From positions 1 through 64,000 of the forward strand of contig JAKSLE010000002.1 in assembly GCA_024401365.1 (NCBI GenBank): 64,000 nucleotides of DNA. Direction: 5' to 3'. The notes below the pieces were generated by a model. That model saw only the letters and a program-made list of their open reading frames with translations, was not told the origin of the DNA and ran no database searches. Shown here piece after piece: positions 35,382-42,357 of the stretch (positions are counted from its first letter, which is position 1; each line of letters begins with the position of its first letter). Both the position numbers and the translations under genes were made by a program. The stretch comes from Bacteroidales bacterium. GTDB taxonomy: Bacteria; Bacteroidota; Bacteroidia; Bacteroidales; Marinilabiliaceae.

Positions 35382-37532
35382 ATGACTGGAGACACAGCAC
35401 CTATAAAGAAGATATTCGGAGGCGAGGATGAAGCTTTCATAATTCCTCTATACCAAAGAAACTACGCATGGGAAGAGAATAACTGCAGGCAGTTGTTCAA
35501 TGACCTTGTGGCTATATATACACAGAATAGGACATCGCATTTCTTTGGCAGTGTGGTGCGCAGACGTTCTGGAATAAGTCAGGACGAATGGCTAGTCATA
35601 GACGGTCAGCAGCGTATGACAACCATATCAATCCTTGTAATGGCTATAATCCATTGCGTTCAGAAGAATAAGCTGAAAGTGATGGAAGAGATGGAGAAAG
35701 AGGATAATATAGGCTCTATAAGAAGAACGTACCTTATTTCTGCAGGCAGAAAGACAGGAGACAAACAGAAGCTACGACCAATAGACAGGGATAAGGTGGC
35801 ATTTGACTTGCTACTGAAAGGAGATGAGGAACATTACGTACAGGATTCTACAATCACTATCAACTATAACTATTTCTGCAATCGCATAGCAGAATCTTCA
35901 TTGACATTTGAGGACTATGTAGAGGCTTTGAAGAGGCTAGAGGTAATAGATATTCGACTAGATGAGAAAGATGATCCACAACTGATATTTGAGAGTCTTA
36001 ACTCTACAGGAAAGTCGCTCAGTGAAGCAGACAAGATAAGAAACTATCTGTTAATGTCGCTCAACGCCGATGAACAGAGGGAGTGCTATGAAAAGTATTG
36101 GAACAGAATAGAGGAGTACACGGAATACGACCCTACAATGTTCATTCGTGACTATCTGACTATAAAGGAGAAATCAATTCCAAATATTGATGAACTATAC
36201 TTCAAGTTCAAGGACTATTGCGCAAAGAAAAAGCTGACGCGCATAGAGATGATGAGCGATATGCACAATTTTGCAAAGTATTACTATCAGATATCTTCTT
36301 GCAAGACTCCATATAGCGACGTCAATTTGATACTTGAGCATATAAGGAACATAGGCTCTACTGTAGGCATGACATTCTATGTGGATTTCTTGAAATATGC
36401 AGAAGAGAAAAATCTTGGCAACAAAGAGATACTTTCTGTATTTGAGATAGTAGAGAATCACTGGGCAAGGCGTATAATGTGTAACTATCCAGCAAATGCG
36501 CTGAATAAATTGTACTGTGTACTGCACTATGAGGTAACAAAGGTATTTGAGCAACATGAGAAGCGTGAAGTGGAAGCGCCATCGTCATATTCTGATGTTT
36601 TGAAATATGTCCTCTTGAAACGTAAAGGTAGTGGTGTGTACCCCAAAGACGATGAACTGAAGCCGAGCTTTGAGACCCGCCAAGTGTATCGTATTCCTAT
36701 TGAGTATAGGTATTTCCTTTTTGAACGCATGGAAAACGGAACGAGCAAAGAGGTACATACAGATATAGTTAAGGGCATGATGGGCGACAAGAAGAACAAT
36801 GTACGTCCTTCAATAACTATAGAACATATTATGCCACAAACATTGAGTCAGGAGTGGAAAAATGCCTTAGGCCCAGATTTTGAAAATATCCATAAAACAT
36901 ATCTGCATACATTTGCAAACCTTACCCTTACTGGATATAACAGCGAGTATAGCAATCGCTCATATGAGGAGAAGAAAAAAGGCTATACGGATAAGAACGG
37001 AACAAGAGTAACAGGTTTTGATGAGAGTGTATTCCACTTGTCATCTATGCTAAAGACTGTGGATAAATGGACTCTTGATGAAATCAAGCAGAGAGGGCAG
37101 CAACTGTATGAAAGGTTTGTAGGTCTCTGGTCGGAATTGAAATCCACCTATCAGCCATTAGAGAAAGAGGTAGAACACATTATATTTGATGAAGATGCCG
37201 ACCCAACAAACCGTACTATTTCAGCTTTCCACTATCATGGAGTGAAATACCCTGTCAGCAATTGGAAGAATATGTTGGTGTCTTTGTGTTCACTTGTGTA
37301 TAAAGACCATAAGGCAGAGGTGGAAATATGTTGTAGAAAGGGCGATTATTTCAATACACAACCATCTGAGGCAAGAAGTAAATTTGCAGAAGGTTGTTAC
37401 GTTTGGGCATCAAACAGCACAATAACCAAAATGGCTGCTATACGCAAATTATTTTTGGAGTGTGATATACCTTATAGCACATTGGAGTTTGATTTATTGC
37501 CAGAGAATGTTGTGGATGAGGGTGAGGAATAA
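35382..37532 (+). CDS. DUF262/DUF1524 protein, GmrSD-like type IV restriction enzyme
   Basis: A protein of 716 residues from the ATG at 35382. The in-frame extension upstream reads as leader, not protein. The N-terminal DUF262 ParB-like NTPase domain has IPLYQRNYAW (21-30) and the DGQQR motif (74-78). The DUF1524 His-Me-finger nuclease domain has IEHIMPQTLSQEW with His482 and a following NLTLTGYN segment. Residues about 615-705 form an extra domain (YHGVKYPVSNWKNMLVSLCS) of a type found at the end of restriction proteins, similar to RAMA-like modules. GmrSD proteins cut modified phage DNA. Catalytic motifs look intact. It is driven by the shared operator-promoter. Confidence 0.88.
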   Translation: MTGDTAPIKKIFGGEDEAFIIPLYQRNYAWEENNCRQLFNDLVAIYTQNRTSHFFGSVVRRRSGISQDEWLVIDGQQRMTTISILVMAIIHCVQKNKLKVMEEMEKEDNIGSIRRTYLISAGRKTGDKQKLRPIDRDKVAFDLLLKGDEEHYVQDSTITINYNYFCNRIAESSLTFEDYVEALKRLEVIDIRLDEKDDPQLIFESLNSTGKSLSEADKIRNYLLMSLNADEQRECYEKYWNRIEEYTEYDPTMFIRDYLTIKEKSIPNIDELYFKFKDYCAKKKLTRIEMMSDMHNFAKYYYQISSCKTPYSDVNLILEHIRNIGSTVGMTFYVDFLKYAEEKNLGNKEILSVFEIVENHWARRIMCNYPANALNKLYCVLHYEVTKVFEQHEKREVEAPSSYSDVLKYVLLKRKGSGVYPKDDELKPSFETRQVYRIPIEYRYFLFERMENGTSKEVHTDIVKGMMGDKKNNVRPSITIEHIMPQTLSQEWKNALGPDFENIHKTYLHTFANLTLTGYNSEYSNRSYEEKKKGYTDKNGTRVTGFDESVFHLSSMLKTVDKWTLDEIKQRGQQLYERFVGLWSELKSTYQPLEKEVEHIIFDEDADPTNRTISAFHYHGVKYPVSNWKNMLVSLCSLVYKDHKAEVEICCRKGDYFNTQPSEARSKFAEGCYVWASNSTITKMAAIRKLFLECDIPYSTLEFDLLPENVVDEGEE

Positions 37533-37558
37533 ATGAATACTAGTAATATTTATAATCT

Positions 37559-37742
37559 ATGTACATTTCGCAAGGCGCCAAAAATATTTACAATGATTTA
37601 TTGGTGACATTCTCATTGACAATAGTTTGTTTGAAACGATTCATGAAGAAGATGGAATTACTGGCATAAGATCCATTATGTTATAGATGAAAACAAGTTC
37701 GGATACTCATATATGGGTGATTTCTTATCTTATTTGACGTAG
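37559..37742 (+). pseudogene. Frameshifted small gene after the DUF262 gene
   Basis: The segment starts MYISQGAKNIYNDLL. After a frame change it reads GDILIDNSLFETIHEEDGIT, then GIRSI, and after another HYVIDENKFGYSYMGDFLSY, LT and stop. At least two indels break it. An ATG at 37533 overlaps the end of the DUF262 gene. It was probably a partner gene of about 60-70 residues. The left 23 bp inverted repeat overlaps its last codons. Family unknown. Confidence 0.45.
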
Positions 37743-37760
37743 GCTCCAGCCTTGCACAAA
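37738..37760 (+). repeat. 23 bp inverted repeat, left arm
   Basis: CGTAGGCTCCAGCCTTGCAC plus three A, the exact reverse complement of 39882-39904. The two arms enclose 2.12 kb with two of the shared operator-promoters and the small zinc-ribbon genes. Confidence 0.8.
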
Positions 37761-37867
37761 CAATCCCCCAAATCCCAAAAATCTGCGTGCCCATCAACAA
37801 CACACCCCACATTAGCTATTCAATCAGGCAATAGGTTTGACATAATCCAGATTCCACATCACGACCG

Positions 37868-37937
37868 TTACCTATGAGGAAAAATGAAAAAATAATCGCA
37901 TTAGGTAACGGTTTGGCACACTTGACGATGAAATTTG
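37868..37937 (+). promoter_or_regulatory. Promoter-operator, copy 2 of the accessory-region motif
   Basis: TTACCTA (37868-37874), 27 bases, TAGGTAA (37902-37908), 3 bases, TTTGGCA (37912-37918), and TTTG again at 37934-37937 in GAAATTTG. The surrounding 55 bases are nearly identical to copy 3 at 39102. The left side has no outward TGCCAAA, so this copy fires to the right only, towards the 38054 gene. Confidence 0.75.
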
Positions 37938-38035
37938 TAATAACAAAAAAGGAAAGGATTTCTTTGTTTGTGTGTTTGAGGATGGGGTATTGTATGCAGT
38001 TCCCATCTGCAGATAAGCGAGTTTATTTACAATAA
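37928..38035 (+). pseudogene. Possible broken small ORF at the promoter
   Basis: An ATG at 37928 opens 35 codons, but a neighbouring frame entered through a run of A reads KGKDFFVCVFEDGVLYAVPI and stops at 38016. This suggests a small gene broken by slippage in the A run. Weak case. Confidence 0.25.
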
Positions 38036-38053
38036 GCAAGTAGTAGAGTTTTT

Positions 38054-38614
38054 ATGATGTTATATAGACCAATATTAACAGAAGGGAAGCCTAGTGAGTG
38101 CCCTACATGTCACAGATATGTCAACATTGTTGAGACGGATGAAAATGAAAGGCTTGAGAATCAATGTGTATATAAATGTACATGTTGTGGACAACGATAC
38201 TATGAAAAAAGAAATCCTCACGTGCCCGATTCTGACGTTTTGCATCTAGAGGCTGAATCTTGGACTGGGTGGGGTGATTTAATATTTCATATAAATGTAG
38301 CATATAACATCTGGACAGAAGAAAGAATTGTGAGATTACATACTGGAAAAGATGAATGGAAGTATGTTGATATACAAGATGAAATAATTAGACGAGCTTT
38401 CACACCTAATCTGATTTCAGGATATCTTCAGCACAAAGATTATCCTGAATGTAGAGTATTTGATTCTGGTGGGTTGGGAATCCGAGTATCTAATGGGAAA
38501 GTTGAGAATTGTTTTTCTATTCTAGGAGACTATGATTGTTCCGACTTAAAATACCTATTTGAGCTATTGTATAGTGATGAATGGTATGAAGTGCCTCCTC
38601 CCTTGGTCTGGTAG
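38054..38614 (+). CDS. Hypothetical protein with N-terminal zinc ribbon
   Basis: A protein of 186 residues, cytoplasmic. Residues 17-50 hold two Cys pairs (CPTC and CTCC) spaced as in a zinc ribbon. The rest is mixed alpha/beta and rich in Trp, Tyr and acidic residues (LEAESWTGWGDLIFHI; GDYDCSDLKYLFELLYSDEW). No family recognised. It lies about 110 bases after the copy 2 promoter and is AT-rich like the rest of the region. Size, acidity and context resemble immunity or small defence-associated proteins, which is inference. Confidence 0.65.
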   Translation: MMLYRPILTEGKPSECPTCHRYVNIVETDENERLENQCVYKCTCCGQRYYEKRNPHVPDSDVLHLEAESWTGWGDLIFHINVAYNIWTEERIVRLHTGKDEWKYVDIQDEIIRRAFTPNLISGYLQHKDYPECRVFDSGGLGIRVSNGKVENCFSILGDYDCSDLKYLFELLYSDEWYEVPPPLVW

Positions 38615-38807
38615 GTCGGTTTGTATGTCGCTGATAAAGATTGATTATTTAACGGGCAAAGACTGTAATTGGGATTTCATCCTTTATTTGTCACGATAAT
38701 ATGATATAGTTGTGACAAAACGTAAAGAGAGAAAGGTGAATTATGGATAGTGTTGCTACAGTAAGTTGTGTATATCAAGAATAATGGTATTGTAATTTAA
38801 AAACTAT

Positions 38808-39086
38808 ATGAAACGAAGAGTGATTAAGAAGGCATTTGGCAGATGTGTCTTCTTTAAAAAAGACGGAGAAGATTATTTATCTATTGTTGGACCTATGTAT
38901 ACTAGGCAGACAAAGGGAGTGACATGGTTAAGAAGTCATCCTGATATCATTAATTATCTCATGAGAATGGAGTTTGCTGACTGGGATGGCATTAAGGATA
39001 TGACTAATTATCCTTTTCAGAATTGGGATACCCTAAGTAAGAACTTAAAGAGGCAAAAGATCTATCACAAGAAGGGAATGTGGTAA
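38808..39086 (+). CDS. Hypothetical basic protein, 92 residues
   Basis: A protein of 92 residues beginning MKRRVIKKAFGRCVFF, with several Trp (GVTWLRSHPDI, FADWDGIKDM, FQNWDTLSKNL) and a basic end (KRQKIYHKKGMW). No signal peptide, no known motif. It stands between the zinc-ribbon gene and operator copy 3. It is unbroken and AT-rich, so it is probably real and recently acquired. Confidence 0.55.
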   Translation: MKRRVIKKAFGRCVFFKKDGEDYLSIVGPMYTRQTKGVTWLRSHPDIINYLMRMEFADWDGIKDMTNYPFQNWDTLSKNLKRQKIYHKKGMW

Positions 39087-39101
39087 TGGTGTACCAACCC
39101 G

Positions 39102-39171
39102 TTACCTATGAAAAAAAATGAAACAATAATCGCATTAGGTAACCATTTGGCACAATAGCGCACTTTCTTTG
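39102..39171 (+). promoter_or_regulatory. Promoter-operator, copy 3 of the accessory-region motif
   Basis: TTACCTA (39102-39108), 27 bases, TAGGTAA (39136-39142), 3 bases, TTTGGCA (39146-39152), and TTTG at 39168-39171 inside TTTCTTTG. It points to the right, to the zinc-ribbon gene at 39210. Geometry is identical base for base to copies 1 and 2. Confidence 0.75.
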
Positions 39172-39209
39172 TGTGTGATAATTGATTGTTGAATCAAAAT
39201 ATTTTAAAC

Positions 39210-39386
39210 ATGGGAGAGATAAAATATGTCAAATGCAAGAAGTGCGGGACTGAATGGGAGATTCCTATTGGTCCTACAATGATGACGCCCCTCGATACTA
39301 TTTACACCTGCAGGTGCAATAAGTGTGGCAAGGAGGTTAAGATGACTTTGGAGGAGACGTGTAAACATGAGTATTGCGAAGTATAA
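39210..39386 (+). CDS. Small zinc-ribbon protein, 58 residues
   Basis: I start at the ATG at 39210, about 32 bases after the predicted transcription start; an in-frame TTG at 39186 is less likely. CKKCGTEW and CRCNKCGKEV give two Cys-x2-Cys knuckles about 22 residues apart, a rubredoxin-like zinc ribbon, and the C-terminal tail has two more Cys (CKHEYCEV). Function unknown. It overlaps the next small ORF by 20 bases. Confidence 0.6.
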   Translation: MGEIKYVKCKKCGTEWEIPIGPTMMTPLDTIYTCRCNKCGKEVKMTLEETCKHEYCEV

Positions 39387-39540
39387 TATATACTTCTACC
39401 CATATAATGGCAGACGATGGGTGATAAAGACTGAGGTGTATTGGGATGGTCAAGAGATGCTATACGCATTCAAAAAAAACATAAACAACCCTCTACTTAA
39501 GCTCTACAGCCAACTCATATCGGTCGCTCATGGTTTATGA
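39367..39540 (+). CDS. Possible small protein overlapping the zinc-ribbon gene
   Basis: Fifty-seven codons from an ATG at 39367: MSIAKYNIYFYPYNGRRWVI, then KTEVYWDGQEMLYAFKK and a less protein-like end. The first half reads like a beta hairpin with aromatic residues. Overlap with the gene before it would suit translational coupling. The opposite strand also opens a short frame here, so the call is tentative. Confidence 0.35.
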   Translation: MSIAKYNIYFYPYNGRRWVIKTEVYWDGQEMLYAFKKNINNPLLKLYSQLISVAHGL

Positions 39541-39580
39541 GAGCAAATATACAACTAACACTTCAAAAGCCAAACATATA

Positions 39581-39611
39581 GATTTATATATGAGAATAGG
39601 CATTATATAAA
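39581..39611 (+). repeat. Direct repeat, right copy (candidate island boundary)
   Basis: GATTTATAT followed directly by the 22-base core found at 33131-33152; two bases present in the left copy are missing. A minus-strand coding fragment abuts this copy on its right side and uses its end for a stop codon. Confidence 0.75.
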
Positions 39612-39791
39612 ACCCAATGGCTCTCCATTCTCGTCAACAATTTTGGAAGAATTATTGGCAGAATCCTTGATACTATGAATACCTTTCTTTACTTTTGAAG
39701 TGTCGAAGTCGTTACGGACGTAAAGCATCGGGGTCGTATTTTTTTCGGCATCTAGTGCATTCGACATTACTAGTTTCCACGAAGTAACCAC
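39603..39791 (-). pseudogene. Fragment of a phage-type polyvalent protein
   Basis: Sixty-two codons ending HSIKDSANNSSKIVDENGEP, LGFI and stop. The segment S-K-(V/I)-V-D-E-N-G-E-P-L is a hallmark of large phage polyvalent proteins with ADP-ribosyltransferase-like domains, where it continues VVYHG. Here it is cut by the direct repeat just after the Pro-Leu. With the fragment at 33042 it points to a lost mobile element at this site. Confidence 0.55.
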
Positions 39792-39881
39792 AAATAACTT
39801 GTCCTTCCCTTTTTGGCTGATTCAGGCCATACCCAGTCCTTTATGTGGTTTGTCATACGGATTTAACGGATTCAACGGTTT

Positions 39882-39904
39882 TTTGTGCAAGGCTGGAGCC
39901 TACG
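39882..39904 (-). repeat. 23 bp inverted repeat, right arm
   Basis: Exact reverse complement of 37738-37760. It is preceded by a short tandem pair of CGGATT(T/C)AA units (39859-39877). It lies about 270 bases outside the right direct repeat, so the two repeat systems overlap rather than nest. Confidence 0.8.
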
Positions 39905-40050
39905 CCGAACGGAGGTGACACAGTCTTCAGTTAGTACCTGCACTATTATTGACTATAAACCAATATTCGGCAAATAACAATAAACAATACAACATCAAAA
40001 CATATTCATTCAACAATCTTGGAATAAATCCTATCTACATCTCTAAAGCC

Positions 40051-40107
40051 ATGTCTAAATCCGAATTTGCCAGCATGATCGGCATATCTCGTCACACTCT
40101 CTTTTAG
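40051..40107 (+). pseudogene. Truncated start of a helix-turn-helix gene
   Basis: Eighteen codons read MSKSEFASMIGISRHTLF and stop. The pattern is the first half of a helix-turn-helix as in small regulators and excisionases of Bacteroidales mobile elements (S-x-x-E-F-A-x-x-I-G-I-S-x-x-T-L). A stop codon removes the rest. Confidence 0.4.
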
Positions 40108-40504
40108 TTATAAAATCTAACAAATCATTTCCCCTCCCTTCTCTGCTACTTCTATATACGCTCTATATAGACACTATATAGACAGAGACTACCCAGCCAT
40201 ATTAAAAAAATCATAACACTGGCACCAGGCTCAAATACCCCCTAGCCAGGTTCCTTACACATATCTCTACACAACATCTATTGGGCAATATTGGGCAATA
40301 TCGTGTGCTAACGGGAAGATGTGGAAAATAACGGGAAAGCACCGTTTTAAGGTGTAATATATTTGCATCGTAAACCATTAATAAACAAGTCACACACAAA
40401 TCCCTATGCTCCAAAACAAAAATCCCCCACCCCCATCTTCCACCCACATATTATTACTACATTTGCGTCACAAGATTCACAACATACACAACAAACGCAT
40501 AATC
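40108..40504 (+). other. Intergenic stretch before the carboxylesterase gene
   Basis: No gene seen. It contains a doubled TTGGGCAATA (around 40280-40300), two AACGGGAA words, and a -7 box TATATTTG at 40358-40365 that could drive the carboxylesterase with a leader of about 130 bases. No -33 element at canonical distance. Confidence 0.4.
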
Positions 40505-41998
40505 ATGAGATTCATGAAACATTTTCTAGCACTGATCGCTATCTGTTCCTTGATCGGATGTACCTTCGAGAAAGAGACAGCAAATCCTGTCCTGACTATC
40601 GAGGGTGGCCAGGTACAGGGCGTAAACACCGACATTGATGGTGTGGTAGTATATAAAGGTATTCCTTTCGCAGCTCCTCCTATCGGAGAGAACCGCTGGA
40701 AGGCTCCACAACCTGTTATTCCTTGGGATGGCATCAAAGTTTGCAACAAATTCGGACATCCTGCTTTCCAGGGCGCTCACTACGAGGGCGGCTACACTAC
40801 CGAATGGGGTTACGGCGACGAGGCTCCCTATTCCGAGGATTGCCTCTATCTTAATGTGTGGACTAAGGCTTCGGCTCAACCTGACAAGAAGTTGCCAGTG
40901 GCTCTTTGGATCTTCGGCGGCGGTCTTCGCGAGGGATGGGGCTCTGAACCTGAATTCGACGGCCAGGAGTTCGCGTCTAAGGATGTGGTACTCGTGACGT
41001 TCAACTACCGCGTGGGTCCTTTCGGCTTCTTCGCTCACCCTGATATCATTGCCGAGGCCGGCGCTCAGGCTTCGGGCAACTTCGGTACGCTCGACCAGAT
41101 CGAGGCTCTTAAATGGGTCAAGAAGAATATCGCTCAGTTCGGCGGCGACCCAGATAATGTGATGATATTCGGCCAGTCTGCCGGCTCTCGTTCCGTGAAG
41201 ACTCTTTGCGCTTCTCCTCTCACTAAGGGCTTGTTCAATAAGGCTGTAATAATGAGCGGTAGCGGTCTGGCTCTTCCTACCGACCCAGCTCCTTCTTTCG
41301 GAGGCTTCACTTTGCCTAAGGCAGAACCTCTCCCTCTTTCTAAGGCTGCTGAGCAGATAAAGGAGGTTGCCGATTGGGCTAATCTCTCTACCCTCGAACA
41401 GTTGCGCAAGGCGTCTACCGAGACCATCTATAGCTTGGGAACTATATATACCAGCGTGACTGGCAAACGTAGTCCTCTCACAGCATCGCCTATCTCTCCT
41501 TACATCGACGGATATGTCCTTCCTGAGCCTTTCGACGACGCTTGCCTCGATGGCTCTCTGGCTAATGTGCCTTATATGATTGGCTTTACTCTCCACGATG
41601 CGGGCAATATGGGCCCTCAGATAGAGAATTTCTGCCTCAACCGCGAGGAGAATGGCAACAGGGCTTATGCCTACCAGTTCGCTCGCCCTCTCCCCGATGA
41701 CGGCTCTCATCCCGAGGTGTCTCAACGCCTGAAGGGCGCATTCCATTCTAGCGACCTGTGGTATGTCTTCAAGTCGCTCAAACATTGCTGGCGCCCATGG
41801 ACTAAGGGCGACTGGGATCTTTCTGAAAAGATGATTACCGCATGGACCAATTTCTGTAAATACGCTAACCCAAATGGCGCAACAGATGGAGAATGGCAAC
41901 CATTTACAAAAGAGAACAAGAATTTCATGCTCTTCAAACTCAATGAGTCGGATGCCGAAAATTCTTGCATGGGCACACCTCTTTCTGACAGAAAATAA
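40505..41998 (+). CDS. Secreted type-B carboxylesterase, lipoprotein
   Basis: A protein of 497 residues. I start at 40505 (MRFMKHFLALIAICSLIGC), where a lipobox Cys follows; the ATG at 40514 is equally possible. Type-B carboxylesterase motifs are clear: GIPFAAPPIGENRW near the start, EDCLYLNVW, and nucleophile Ser in GQSAGSRSVK. A His in GAFHSSDLWYVF fits the triad; the acidic member is uncertain. The oxyanion segment FGGGLREG is modified from the usual GGGFxxG. It hydrolyses ester or amide bonds outside the inner membrane. The 494-codon frame on the other strand is a shadow. Confidence 0.92.
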   Translation: MRFMKHFLALIAICSLIGCTFEKETANPVLTIEGGQVQGVNTDIDGVVVYKGIPFAAPPIGENRWKAPQPVIPWDGIKVCNKFGHPAFQGAHYEGGYTTEWGYGDEAPYSEDCLYLNVWTKASAQPDKKLPVALWIFGGGLREGWGSEPEFDGQEFASKDVVLVTFNYRVGPFGFFAHPDIIAEAGAQASGNFGTLDQIEALKWVKKNIAQFGGDPDNVMIFGQSAGSRSVKTLCASPLTKGLFNKAVIMSGSGLALPTDPAPSFGGFTLPKAEPLPLSKAAEQIKEVADWANLSTLEQLRKASTETIYSLGTIYTSVTGKRSPLTASPISPYIDGYVLPEPFDDACLDGSLANVPYMIGFTLHDAGNMGPQIENFCLNREENGNRAYAYQFARPLPDDGSHPEVSQRLKGAFHSSDLWYVFKSLKHCWRPWTKGDWDLSEKMITAWTNFCKYANPNGATDGEWQPFTKENKNFMLFKLNESDAENSCMGTPLSDRK

Positions 41999-42023
41999 CC
42001 CAACGGCCAAACCCGAATAATAT

Positions 42024-42057
42024 CAAAAGGCGAGTAGATGTATCTGCCCGCCTTTTT
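42024..42057 (+). terminator. Intrinsic terminator of the carboxylesterase gene
   Basis: AAAAGGCG pairs with CGCCTTTT, with an inner GTAGAT/ATCTGC extension, followed by T residues. Confidence 0.8.
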
Positions 42058-42118
42058 TATCTCTAGTCAATTTTAATTTGTAATTTTACACCCGTAATCA
42101 ACAATTCTTAATGGATAT

Positions 42119-42352
42119 ATGAAATCTCTTCTTATCAAAGATACAACAAGGGATGAACGCTTCGAAATAGTGCGCGAAGCATTGGGCAATGACTGCGACT
42201 GCGAGGGCATAGACTTCTCGGATATGTACGATGATTATATCGACGGCAAAAAAGAATTGGCCGAAATCCATAGGGAATTCAGCCAAAAGCACGCCGGTTC
42301 TGTAGTCTCGGGCAACGATAATAGACCTTCTTCTGGTTGCGCGATGAGATAA
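42119..42352 (+). CDS. Small conserved Bacteroidales protein of unknown function
   Basis: A protein of 77 residues: MKSLLIKDTTRDERFEIVRE, a Cys-rich bend (NDCDCEGIDFSDMYDDY) and DGKKELAEIHREF, then a low-complexity end with CAMR. I have seen this N-terminus in many Bacteroidales small proteins without known function. No signal peptide. The stop lies 5 bases from the end of the converging plug-domain gene. Confidence 0.65.
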   Translation: MKSLLIKDTTRDERFEIVREALGNDCDCEGIDFSDMYDDYIDGKKELAEIHREFSQKHAGSVVSGNDNRPSSGCAMR

Positions 42353-42357
42353 ATATG

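Noticed and set aside
37868..39152. Integron attC sites or gene cassettes
   Set aside because: The inverted arms are TTACCTA/TAGGTAA and do not fit the RYYYAAC/GTTRRRY core rule. No integron integrase is present.
40526..42010. 494-codon open frame on the minus strand
   Set aside because: Antisense shadow of the carboxylesterase gene, produced by its codon bias. It has no protein-family features.
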